NCBI GenBank assembly: GCA_964614525.1
Contig: CAZTPA010000001.1
Coordinates: 124,001 to 188,000 of the forward strand
DNA: 64,000 nt
Source of the DNA: PWND01 sp964614525
GTDB taxonomy: Bacteria > Bacteroidota > Bacteroidia > Bacteroidales > UBA7960
Direction of reading: 5' to 3'
The notes beneath the pieces are model-generated. The model saw nothing but the letters and a program-made list of their open reading frames with translations. It did no database searches and was not told where the DNA came from. Positions 52,401 to 59,959 of the stretch are shown here, in pieces. The position numbers were made by a program, and so were the translations under genes. Numbering within the stretch: the first letter of the stretch is position 1; every line of letters begins with the position of its first letter.

Positions 52401-53313
52401 TTGGATTGTCGGCATTAGTAGTAAGAAAATAACAAGTCTCTTCAGAATATAAATGTTTTTGATGGTAAAAAAGATTTTGCGATTCATCAAAAGACCATTC
52501 ATGAGGAGACTCCCCATAAAATAATATATAATCATTTTGATCGAAGACTCCACTTGAACCACTAACAAAAATAGCATTTTCAGCCAAATCATCAATATGG
52601 AGTTCACTATTTGCTTCAGGCAGCATTCCACCACCGTTTCCATAAAGAGCTATCGAAGACTTTTGAATTTGTTCCGGATTTATCTCAAGTTGCAATAAAT
52701 CATCATAATCTATTTTATACACTCCTGTTTCGTCAACACATATTTTGTACCAATTTCCTGAAGACAAAACAGAATTGTTTTTATAATCATTTGCCGAGTC
52801 ATAATACAACTTCGAATCATAAACATAATTATAAGCTATCTCAAAAGAAATGAGTTTTTCATATACATCATTATTTTTATTATATCTCACTGGAACAATA
52901 AAATAATTCATGGAATGAGACTTCCGCGCACTTTCTAAAACACTGAATTCTTCAAATTCCAAGTTTGAAAACCCAATTTTTCTAAGAAAAGCATCTTCTT
53001 CAGGTTTAACATTAACAATTTTGTGTGGTATTAATAAAACTTCAGGCGAAAAATGGGGAATATTCAGAGGAAAAAGCTTATTAAAGACCTCAATACCTTC
53101 AGGTTTTCCAACATATACAGAGCCATTAAAAGACAGAAACTCAACAGAATTCTCTTCATCATAATTATATGATTTTACACCTTCCCACTCCAACTCATAG
53201 TATAGTGTATCAGATTCATAGGCTTTAGCCTTTTGAAATAAAAAGACAGAAAAAAATAATACAAAAAACACAGACCAAAATGTTCTGTAATTGCATTTTT
53301 CAATAATAGCCAT
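49438..53313 (-). CDS. porU: Type IX secretion system sortase PorU
   Basis: 1291 aa. Signal peptide at ~1-31 (ends AKAY). The caspase-like peptidase domain (gingipain C25 family) has the catalytic dyad His811 (NYIGHGGKLG) and Cys845 (TATCEFSAFD), confirmed by locating the codons at 50881-50883 and 50779-50781. The upstream pro-region and the C-terminal CTD fold (YNYPNPFNINTNIVF ... DTGVYIYRLIV ~1190-1291) match PorU of Porphyromonas gingivalis and Flavobacterium. PorU cleaves the CTD signal of T9SS cargo and attaches A-LPS or another anchor. Divergent from the porP/sprF-gldJ-murF-anmK operon; first gene of porU-porV-ispF. Confidence 0.96.
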   Translation of the reverse strand: MAIIEKCNYRTFWSVFFVLFFSVFLFQKAKAYESDTLYYELEWEGVKSYNYDEENSVEFLSFNGSVYVGKPEGIEVFNKLFPLNIPHFSPEVLLIPHKIVNVKPEEDAFLRKIGFSNLEFEEFSVLESARKSHSMNYFIVPVRYNKNNDVYEKLISFEIAYNYVYDSKLYYDSANDYKNNSVLSSGNWYKICVDETGVYKIDYDDLLQLEINPEQIQKSSIALYGNGGGMLPEANSELHIDDLAENAIFVSGSSGVFDQNDYILFYGESPHEWSFDESQNLFYHQKHLYSEETCYFLTTNADNPKRISTRSSSSASATHQITNFQDYLFYEKDNHNLIESGRIWYGEIFDVTLNRNFDFSFPNIDTGSKVFITADVAARSSETSSFTLKSGSTQSGIYVDPINPAGVTSYYAKGASGSINFYPGSGNNINVELTYNKAVAGARGWLNYISVNATRKLHLHSSQMNFRNVHNIGEGNVSEYTISNVNNSLIIWDVSDKFNIIKQNYQLTGSDARFKVETEKLTEFVAFNGSSFLSPMLKGKIANQNLHALEYNMDMIIVCPEEFRTEAEKLADFRLDNDGIVSEIVSPNQIYNEFSSGVQDISAIRNFMRMFYDRAAGSDDFPQYLLLFGNGTYDNKDILGYGGNLIPTFQTIASLNKGSSWMSDDFFGLLDEHEGEEAEGILDIGIGRLPVRTIEQAEDIVDKIIRYDKRIDGWEPGSDDLQWVGKISNYAGWRNMITLIADDQDNNLHFDDSEKLALILEDDYPVYNVEKIYLDSYEQITMAGGSRYPDVNKAINSRVNQGALLVNYIGHGGKLGLAHERVVTFDDINSWNNYYNMPVFMTATCEFSAFDIPSPEDLSAGVRIFLRNNGGAVALFTTTRLAWSSSNFTLNNRFVNNAFIPMENGKMPRLGDLLRLSKTSSDNVKNFVLLGDPSMKMAYPEYNVVTESLPDTIKAFQEVTVSGYITNEYGELAENFNGVVFPKVYDKEKVISTRANDQNSFEDTFIMQNSLIYKGKATVNDGKFSFSFVVPKDIVYSYGNGKISYYADNGQLDAKGYSYDFIVGGTSDDYIPDNAGPVINLFMNDTTFVSGDNTDENPVLLALLYDENGINLTGNIGHDLVAYLDDDRSTSYVLNQYYESDSDTYKSGKIAYPFFGIPEGRHSVTLRAWDVHNNFSEESIEFVVASSAKLALYEIYNYPNPFNINTNIVFKHNFPSEDLDVEINIYNLNGQIVKNLQTNIMSSGYQSPPIEWDGNDNGGRPIDTGVYIYRLIVKTQDGTKVSGSSRMVIIR

Positions 53314-53623
53314 AATGATAGATATTTATTATAAAGGCCTAAAAAAGAAGTAAAATATAAATAAAAATATTACTGTATTTTTTTGTCAATTCCAAACCTG
53401 TAATAATCAAGTAATTATGCAAAGCATAAATATTTTGTATTTTTCATAAAACATAATATTTTTACAAACGATAAAAAAACAGAAATATTACTGAATAAAA
53501 TTCTAAATAATTAGTATAAGTTTGTATTTATAAAAATAAAGTTTTAATTATATAGTTATATATTTGAACAGTATAATATATACAATGTTCAAGATAAGCC
53601 GGCACTAAAATCTATTACTAAAA
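53314..53623. other. 310-bp divergent region between porU and porP/sprF
   Basis: Very AT-rich, no gene. A plus-strand -7-like box TATATTTG (53559-53566) precedes the porP/sprF gene, without a correctly spaced TTTG. No clear minus-strand promoter for porU was found. Confidence 0.45.
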
Positions 53624-54622
53624 ATGGATATTCTAAAAAACATATACATTAAGATACTTTTCATTATAAGTTTCATAATATTGATAATTTCAGGAAATTC
53701 ATACGCACAGGATGCAATATTCTCTCAGTTTTACGCAAATCCATTATATTTAAATCCTGCTTTTGCCGGCACACAATGTTCAAATGTCAGATTAAGTTAT
53801 CGTAATCATCCCTGGCCAACCTTTGGCACATACTCAACTTATAGCATTGCTTATGACACAGATATTCCTGTTTTATCCGGAGGCTTGGGTATAATGGCAT
53901 ATGCAGACAGACAAGCCGGTATGTTAGCCACTTATGATGTTAGTGGCATATATTCATATCATTTAAAACTCTCAGATAATTACTCTGCAAGTTTTGGTGT
54001 GATGGCAGGCTACCACAGGAAAGAATTAAACTATGGCAATTTAATATTTGCGGATCAGTATGATCCATTTAACAACACTGTTTTACCAAGTCAGGAATCT
54101 CCTCCTCAATCAGACAGCAGATATAATGTAGATTTTGCTGCGGGGATATTGATTTTTTCCGATAATTTATTTGGTGGAATTTCTGCTTATCATCTGTCAC
54201 AACCGGATATGGGATTTTATGAAACTCAAAGATTACCTTATAAACTGACAGCACATTTAGGTTTTAATTTGCTTTCCGGGAATAGCAGAAGAAATTTTCA
54301 GAATGACAAAAGCTTGACAATATCGCCTAATATAATATATCAAAGACAGAGTCAATATCAAAGAATTAATGCAGGAGCTTATTTTGATTATGGTATAATG
54401 ACTATCGGTTCTTGGTTAAGATATGATTTTAAGAATAATTATTATTTAATTTTTCTGGCAGGTATAAATCAAGGTAATTACCGCATAGGCTATAGTTATG
54501 ACTATTCATTATCAGGCCTTTATGGAATTACATCAGGCGTACACGAAATCAGTGTTTCACTGAAATTTAATTGTAGAACAAAAAAATCAAAATATCGTAT
54601 ACTAAATTGTCCAACATTTTAG
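53624..54622 (+). CDS. PorP/SprF-family T9SS membrane protein
   Basis: 332 aa. Signal peptide at ~1-28 (ends SYAQ). The motif DAIFSQFYANPLYLNPAFAGT directly after it is the PorP/SprF hallmark, followed by beta strands (SYRNHPWPTFGTYSTYSIAYD) of an outer-membrane barrel with RRNFQ/SYDYSLSGLYG near the end. These proteins assist secretion or anchoring of specific T9SS cargo, often CHU_C (type B) adhesins. The nearest candidate cargo in the window is the LRR/FN3 protein at 37608-40007. It is followed by gldJ after 35 bp, so it is probably in the same transcript. Confidence 0.9.
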   Translation: MDILKNIYIKILFIISFIILIISGNSYAQDAIFSQFYANPLYLNPAFAGTQCSNVRLSYRNHPWPTFGTYSTYSIAYDTDIPVLSGGLGIMAYADRQAGMLATYDVSGIYSYHLKLSDNYSASFGVMAGYHRKELNYGNLIFADQYDPFNNTVLPSQESPPQSDSRYNVDFAAGILIFSDNLFGGISAYHLSQPDMGFYETQRLPYKLTAHLGFNLLSGNSRRNFQNDKSLTISPNIIYQRQSQYQRINAGAYFDYGIMTIGSWLRYDFKNNYYLIFLAGINQGNYRIGYSYDYSLSGLYGITSGVHEISVSLKFNCRTKKSKYRILNCPTF

Positions 54623-54657
54623 TTATTTTTGTGAAAATTCATTAAATCTATAGTATT

Positions 54658-56130
54658 ATGACAAGGAAACCCAAAAACCTGACGTTAATTGTTTTCTTTC
54701 TTTTTGCAATGATGTTTATATCCTCATGTAAAAATGAGTATTCCGAAAAAACCGGATGGTATTATAATGACCCCAGAACAGGCGGTTTTGAAGTACAACC
54801 ATATGCAGGCCAGGAAACAGGCCCCGGCTTAGTATTTATAGAAGGTGGTACATTTGTTATGGGAAGATCAGAACAAGATGTTATGTTTGACTGGAATAAT
54901 ATTCCACGTCGAGTTACAGTGGCCTCATTCTATATGGATCAAACAGAAGTCAGAAATCTGGACTATGTAGAATATCTATATTGGGTAAGTCGTGTATTCG
55001 GCGATACATATCCTGAAGTATATGAAAATGCTTTGCCTGATACTCTTGTTTGGAGAGACAGGCTGGCTTATAATGAGCCATATATATATGATTATTTAAG
55101 ACACCCTGCCTACAGAGATCATCCTGTTGTTGGTGTTAGCTGGAGACAAGCAGCTGATTACTCTCAGTGGAGAACTGACAGGGTTAACGAAATGATTCTT
55201 ATTCGTGAAGGCATCCTTGATTGGGATCCTGACCAGGTTAATGAAAGAAACTTTAGTACTGAAGCTTATCTTGCAGGTCAATATGAAGGAGTTGTTAGGG
55301 TTAATCTTCGCGACCTGGATCCAAGAGGTACGGGCGAAAGAAGAGTACGCAGAGAAGATGGGATGTTGCTTCCTGCATACAGATTACCAACTGAGGCTGA
55401 ATGGGAATTTGCAGCGCTTGGATTAATAGGTAATACTGTATATGAGAGAATCGTTGAAAAAAGAATGTATCCTTGGGATGGTCATAATATTCGCAGCTCT
55501 GAAAGCAATTCAATGGGTAACTTCATGGCTAATATTCAAAGAGGACGCGGTGACTTAATGGGTGTTGCAGGTAATCTTAATGATGCTGCTGATATAACTG
55601 CTCCTGTTTATGCATATTGGCCAAATGATTACGGTTTATATAATATGGCAGGTAATGTTAGCGAATGGGTTAAAGACGTTTACAGACCTATATCCCATGA
55701 AGATATTTCTGATTTCAGACCTTTTAGAGGTAATGTTTTCCAAACTTTAGCTACAGATGAAGAAGGTGAGATATTGCCAAAAGACAGCTTAGGCCGTCTT
55801 ATCTGGGAAGATGTATCAATGGAAGATAATGTTACTCGTAGAAACTACAGATATGCTGACAATATCAGTTATCGTGATGGTGATCACGCATCAAGTATCT
55901 ATTTTGACAATGAAGATATGGCTAATGAACCTGATAAACTAATGTATGAATACGGAGTTACTTCTTTGATAAATGATGACTCAAGAGTTTATAAAGGTGG
56001 TAGCTGGAGAGATCGTGCTTACTGGATTGTCCCCGGTACAAGAAGATTCCTTGATGAAAGTGAAGCTACAAGCACTATTGGATTCCGTTGTGCTATGAAC
56101 AGAGTTGGTAGTTCTGTTGGCGGATACTAA
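54658..56130 (+). CDS. gldJ: GldJ-like T9SS/gliding lipoprotein (FGE-sulfatase fold)
   Basis: 490 aa. Lipobox FISSC (Cys24). The rest is the formylglycine-generating-enzyme (SUMF1) fold without clear catalytic cysteines: FIEGGTFVMGRSEQD, DQTEVRNLDYVEYLYW, YRLPTEAEWEFAA, YNMAGNVSEWV, KGGSWRD and GFRCAM. This is the set seen in GldJ and GldK/PorK. The downstream murF and upstream porU/porV match the known order (porU, porV, gldJ, murF) of Flavobacteriia, and there is no porL/gldL next to it, so GldJ fits better than PorK. It supports T9SS function; in gliding species it stabilises GldK. Gliding itself is not shown by this window. Confidence 0.88.
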   Translation: MTRKPKNLTLIVFFLFAMMFISSCKNEYSEKTGWYYNDPRTGGFEVQPYAGQETGPGLVFIEGGTFVMGRSEQDVMFDWNNIPRRVTVASFYMDQTEVRNLDYVEYLYWVSRVFGDTYPEVYENALPDTLVWRDRLAYNEPYIYDYLRHPAYRDHPVVGVSWRQAADYSQWRTDRVNEMILIREGILDWDPDQVNERNFSTEAYLAGQYEGVVRVNLRDLDPRGTGERRVRREDGMLLPAYRLPTEAEWEFAALGLIGNTVYERIVEKRMYPWDGHNIRSSESNSMGNFMANIQRGRGDLMGVAGNLNDAADITAPVYAYWPNDYGLYNMAGNVSEWVKDVYRPISHEDISDFRPFRGNVFQTLATDEEGEILPKDSLGRLIWEDVSMEDNVTRRNYRYADNISYRDGDHASSIYFDNEDMANEPDKLMYEYGVTSLINDDSRVYKGGSWRDRAYWIVPGTRRFLDESEATSTIGFRCAMNRVGSSVGGY

Positions 56131-56150
56131 AATATAAAGATTTTATATTA

Positions 56151-56183
56151 AACCCATTTGCAATATTGCAGATGGGTTTTTTT
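56151..56183 (+). terminator. Intrinsic terminator after gldJ
   Basis: Stem AACCCATTTGC (56151-56161) and GCAGATGGGTT (56168-56178), 11 bp with one G-T wobble, loop AATATT, then a run of seven T (56177-56183). It separates gldJ from murF, implying that murF uses its own promoter or readthrough. Confidence 0.85.
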
Positions 56184-56263
56184 ATTTCTTATTCTTACAT
56201 TTAAATCAAAATCATTTATATATTTGATTGTTTATTTTTTGCAAATTATATTACAATTATAAA

Positions 56264-57592
56264 GTGAAAGAACCAGAAGAATTTATTCAAAAGTTAATAA
56301 ACAAAGGTTATAGCATTTGTACCGACAGTAGGCTGGCAAATAATAACAACTTATTTTTTGCTCTAAAAGGTGATAATTTCAATGGAAACGACTTTGCAAT
56401 TGATGCTTTAAATAAGGGTTGTGAATATGCTTTTGTTGATAAAAAAATTAATACCGATAAAAAAGGAATTATATACGTAAAAAATGTTTTGTCTCTACTG
56501 CATAAAGTTGCAAAAAATCACAGGCAACAATTCTCTATTCCGCTTATCGCAATTACCGGATCAAATGGAAAAACCACCACAAAAGAATTAATCAGTAAAG
56601 TCTTATCTGAAAAATTTAATGTGCTATATACAAAAGGGAACCTTAATAATCACATTGGCGTCCCTCTTTCTCTTCTTAAGCTAAACCAATCTCATGAAAT
56701 TGCAGTAATTGAAATTGGAGCCAATCAGCCCGGAGAAATCAAAATGCTTAGTGAAATTGCTTGCCCAACACATGCCATAATCACTAATATTGGTAAAGCA
56801 CATCTTGAAGGTTTCAACAATTTAGAAACTATAAAAAATAATAAGGCAGCTTTGTATCATTATATAATAAAAAACAAAGGTATAATATTTCAAAATGGTG
56901 ATAATCAAATCCTTAAAGACATATCAGGTAATTATAGCAACATAATTACTTACGGCAAAAATACAAAGAATGATTTGCAGGGCGATTTGCAAAAGCAAAC
57001 ACCTTACTTAACAATAAGCTATAGTGCTAATAAAGCATTTGGTAAATGCAAGGGCAATATTAATTCAATAATTGAAACTGCATTAACAGGAAATTATAAT
57101 TTCGAGAATGTATTAGCTGCAGTTTCAGTCGGTTTATACTTTGGCGTTGAACCCGAATTAATTAAAAAAGCAATAAAATCTTATGTGCCCGACAATAGTC
57201 GTTCACAGATTATAAAGACAAAAGACAATCTCATATTACTTGATGCATATAATGCCAATCCAACAAGTATGATGGCCTCCCTGGAAAGTTTTCTGAGCTT
57301 TGGCAAAGAACCAAAATCATTAATACTTGGAGATATGTTGGAAATGGGCGAATATGCAAAAAACGAACATAAAATCATTTTAAACTGGATTAACAAGCAT
57401 AGGTTTCACAAAGTAATACTTATTGGAAGTGAGTTTCTCTCATTTAAGAATATTTTTAGCAACTATCATTATTTTAAGGATGCAAAAAGTGCATCCCAAT
57501 GGATAGAGAATAACCCGATAAATAATAATACTATTTTAATAAAAGGTTCACGTGGAATTAAGCTTGAATCAGTTCTAAACAGCATTTCTTAA
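56264..57592 (+). CDS. murF: UDP-MurNAc-tripeptide:D-Ala-D-Ala ligase MurF
   Basis: 442 aa from GTG at 56264. A TTG at 56228 lies in a -7-like box (TATATTTG, 56219-56226) region and would add 12 unusual residues, so GTG is preferred. N-terminal domain with ICTDSRLANNNNLFFALKGDNFNGNDF, ATP-binding GITGSNGKTTTKELI-like ITGSNGKTTTKELISKV, and the central/C-terminal MurF motifs LNNHIGVPLSLL, IGANQPGEI, NAENALAAVSV-like FENVLAAVSVGLYFG and DAYNANPTSM. It adds D-Ala-D-Ala to the UDP-MurNAc-tripeptide, the last cytosolic step of peptidoglycan precursor synthesis. Precedes anmK by 67 bp. Confidence 0.95.
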   Translation: MKEPEEFIQKLINKGYSICTDSRLANNNNLFFALKGDNFNGNDFAIDALNKGCEYAFVDKKINTDKKGIIYVKNVLSLLHKVAKNHRQQFSIPLIAITGSNGKTTTKELISKVLSEKFNVLYTKGNLNNHIGVPLSLLKLNQSHEIAVIEIGANQPGEIKMLSEIACPTHAIITNIGKAHLEGFNNLETIKNNKAALYHYIIKNKGIIFQNGDNQILKDISGNYSNIITYGKNTKNDLQGDLQKQTPYLTISYSANKAFGKCKGNINSIIETALTGNYNFENVLAAVSVGLYFGVEPELIKKAIKSYVPDNSRSQIIKTKDNLILLDAYNANPTSMMASLESFLSFGKEPKSLILGDMLEMGEYAKNEHKIILNWINKHRFHKVILIGSEFLSFKNIFSNYHYFKDAKSASQWIENNPINNNTILIKGSRGIKLESVLNSIS

Positions 57593-57659
57593 TAAAATAA
57601 TACATCACAAAACATAATTACAAACAGGATACTATTGCCTCACAATAATTCGCTTAAAC

Positions 57660-58775
57660 ATGAAGAAATATAAAGCTTTAGGCTTGATGTCCGGAACTTC
57701 TCTTGACGGTCTTGATATTGCATATTGCATTTTTAAGAATAATGATGAAAAATGGGAATATGAGATATTACATGCTGAAACATTTCCCTATGATAAAGAG
57801 TGGGAAACGAAACTAAAATCAGCAACAGAACTAAATGGCAGAGAACTCATATTGTTACATAATGAATATGGTAAATATATGGGTCAGCAAGTGAATAAAT
57901 TTTTATCTAAACACAAAGACTCTGAACCGGATTTTATTGCAAGTCACGGACATACGGTTTTTCACCAACCGGAAAAACAGATGACTTTTCAAATTGGCAG
58001 CCCCGCCTCTCTGGCAGCCGAGAGCGGAAAAACCGTAATAGGAGATTTCAGAACTTTGGATGTAGCTATGGGTGGACAAGGTGCACCTTTGGTTCCAATT
58101 GGAGATATTCATTTATTTAGTGAATATGACTTTTGTCTTAACCTGGGAGGTTTTGCAAATATTTCATTTACACAAAAAAGTAAAGCTATTGCTTATGATA
58201 TTTGCGCCGTAAACTTTGTTATCAATAAGCTAGTAATTGAAAAAAAAATACCTTTAAAAGATTATTTTAATTGTGAAGGCGATTCAAAATATTTAAAATG
58301 TGATCCTGACGGATTTATTGCTTCAAAAGGAAGCGTAAACATGGATTTGCTGGACAAATTAAATAATTTAGAGCATTATAATACATCAGGCCCTAAAAGT
58401 CTTGGAGAGGAATGGGTTGTAAAAAATATATGGCCAATACTAAATTCTTACAATCTTTCAATAGAAAACACTTTGTGCACATACTACCATCATGTTGCAA
58501 TGCAAATACAAAATACAATTGATAAAGAAAAAGGCAATAAAGTTTTAATAACAGGAGGCGGTGCATATAATAAATATCTAATAAAATTATTAAAGCGACA
58601 TATTGAAAAAGAGATATGTATCCCTCCAAAAAAAATAATAGAATATAAGGAAGCCCTGATATTTGCGTTTATGGGCTTGCTTAGAACGCTTGAAAAAGTC
58701 AATAGCCTTGCTTCAGTAACAGGTAGTTCAGCAAACAACATAGGCGGTTCCATAATGATTGGTGGTTCTAAATAG
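57660..58775 (+). CDS. anmK: Anhydro-N-acetylmuramic acid kinase AnmK
   Basis: 371 aa, close to the family size. Signatures: GLMSGTSLDGLDIAYC (phosphate loop), ASHGHTVFHQP, FRTLDVAMGGQGAPLVPIGD (catalytic and sugar-binding), NLGGFANISF, and VLITGGGAYNKYLIKLL with the C-terminal ALIFAFMGLLRTLE. It phosphorylates and hydrolyses 1,6-anhydroMurNAc from peptidoglycan turnover to MurNAc-6-P. Placed behind murF, it links recycling to precursor synthesis. No MurQ is in the window. Confidence 0.95.
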   Translation: MKKYKALGLMSGTSLDGLDIAYCIFKNNDEKWEYEILHAETFPYDKEWETKLKSATELNGRELILLHNEYGKYMGQQVNKFLSKHKDSEPDFIASHGHTVFHQPEKQMTFQIGSPASLAAESGKTVIGDFRTLDVAMGGQGAPLVPIGDIHLFSEYDFCLNLGGFANISFTQKSKAIAYDICAVNFVINKLVIEKKIPLKDYFNCEGDSKYLKCDPDGFIASKGSVNMDLLDKLNNLEHYNTSGPKSLGEEWVVKNIWPILNSYNLSIENTLCTYYHHVAMQIQNTIDKEKGNKVLITGGGAYNKYLIKLLKRHIEKEICIPPKKIIEYKEALIFAFMGLLRTLEKVNSLASVTGSSANNIGGSIMIGGSK

Positions 58776-58842
58776 AAAAATTGAATCACAGTTGTTAACA
58801 ACAAACATTTTAATTAAGCGTTACAAAATAAACGTCCAAACA

Positions 58843-58875
58843 TTTATTCCAATTATACAAATTTGATTATTTTTG
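58843..58875 (+). promoter_or_regulatory. Candidate promoter for the TPR protein gene
   Basis: -7 TATTTTTG (58868-58875), exact match to TAnnTTTG, with TTTA (58843-58846; one mismatch to TTTG) 21 bp upstream. The leader would be about 70 nt. Confidence 0.45.
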
Positions 58876-58952
58876 TACCCTGCTTAATATTCAAAAATTC
58901 CACATAGGAATCATTGTAAGCAAATAATAATAATAATAACAACAAGAAACAC

Positions 58953-59846
58953 ATGAAAAATATAAACTACTTCATTACTTTAGTTCTATTTATGGTTATA
59001 TTAACTAACCCCGGTATTATAAGAGCACAGGAAGATACTCTTTCTGTAAAACGTTTAATGCTAGAAGGTATTGAAAAAATGGAATCGGGCAATGAAAAAG
59101 CAGCTATTGAAATGTTTGACAGGGGAAGAGAAATGCTTCATAAAATTGCAGTGAAGAAAGATGAAAGAAATATAAATATAATACGCTCATCAGAAATTAC
59201 AAGAAAAGCTGAAAAAGAAATACAAAAAGGCAATTTTGAAGATGCATTAGTATTGCTAAATGAGGCAATAGAGTATAATGACAGAAATATCGAAGCCTAC
59301 AAATTCAGAGGATCTGTAAGATTAGTATTAGAAGAAAGAATTGAAAGAAAAAGAAACAGAGATTACTCCAGCTTGCTTAATGATTACACAAATGCTATTA
59401 GAATTACGGAAAGAAGCATTAATGACACGCCAAGAAATTCACAGGAAAGAAAAGAACTTGAAAAAGAAATGGCTAAAATTCTAATTAACAGAGCCTTCGT
59501 AAAAATGCAATCAGGCAGAAGATCCGGCTTTAATTCAGCTATTGATGATTATACTTTAGCTATTAGATATAATGATCAAAATTGGGATGGCTTTCTTGGC
59601 AGAGCTGTTGCATACAATAATATTAAAGATTACAGAAAAGAAGTACAGGATTATCTGAAAGCTATTGAATTAATTGAAAAATATGATTTTAGATTAACAG
59701 ATGAAGAATGGAGCAAAATGTTTCTTAATGTTGCAATGGCTTATACAAATTTAAGACAAGACATGCTTGCTCACGAATACGCGACCAAATCATATAATTT
59801 AGGAAATCTTGATGCAGAAAAAATTATGGAAAGAACAAGACCATAA
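58953..59846 (+). CDS. Secreted TPR-repeat protein
   Basis: 297 aa. Signal peptide at ~1-25 (ends IRAQ). Three to four TPR-like units: GIEKMESGNEKAAIEMFDRGREML, EIQKGNFEDALVLLNEAIEYNDRNIEAYKFRGSVRL, and the later AIDDYTLAIRYNDQNWDGFLGRAVAYNNIKDYRKEVQDYLKAIEL. TPR arrays bind other proteins. A Bacteroidota-type periplasmic TPR protein, role unknown; possibly an envelope assembly factor given the neighbours. Own promoter and a strong terminator make it monocistronic. Confidence 0.8.
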   Translation: MKNINYFITLVLFMVILTNPGIIRAQEDTLSVKRLMLEGIEKMESGNEKAAIEMFDRGREMLHKIAVKKDERNINIIRSSEITRKAEKEIQKGNFEDALVLLNEAIEYNDRNIEAYKFRGSVRLVLEERIERKRNRDYSSLLNDYTNAIRITERSINDTPRNSQERKELEKEMAKILINRAFVKMQSGRRSGFNSAIDDYTLAIRYNDQNWDGFLGRAVAYNNIKDYRKEVQDYLKAIELIEKYDFRLTDEEWSKMFLNVAMAYTNLRQDMLAHEYATKSYNLGNLDAEKIMERTRP

Positions 59847-59869
59847 TCTTAATAAATATTTAAAAATAA

Positions 59870-59906
59870 AAAAAGTTGCTTAACAAACTAAGCAACTTTT
59901 TTTTAT
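59870..59906 (+). terminator. Intrinsic terminator after the TPR gene
   Basis: Perfect 14-bp stem AAAAAAGTTGCTTA (59870-59883) and TAAGCAACTTTTTT (59890-59903), loop ACAAAC, T-run through 59906. Confidence 0.88.
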
Positions 59907-59959
59907 TTTTATACTTTGATAATTTAATATTTTAAATCAAATATTAATAGAAATTCATT

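Noticed and set aside
56228..56263. TTG start for MurF
   Set aside because: It adds 12 residues (Phe/Tyr/Lys rich) absent from MurF and lies next to a -7-like box. GTG at 56264 gives the standard length.
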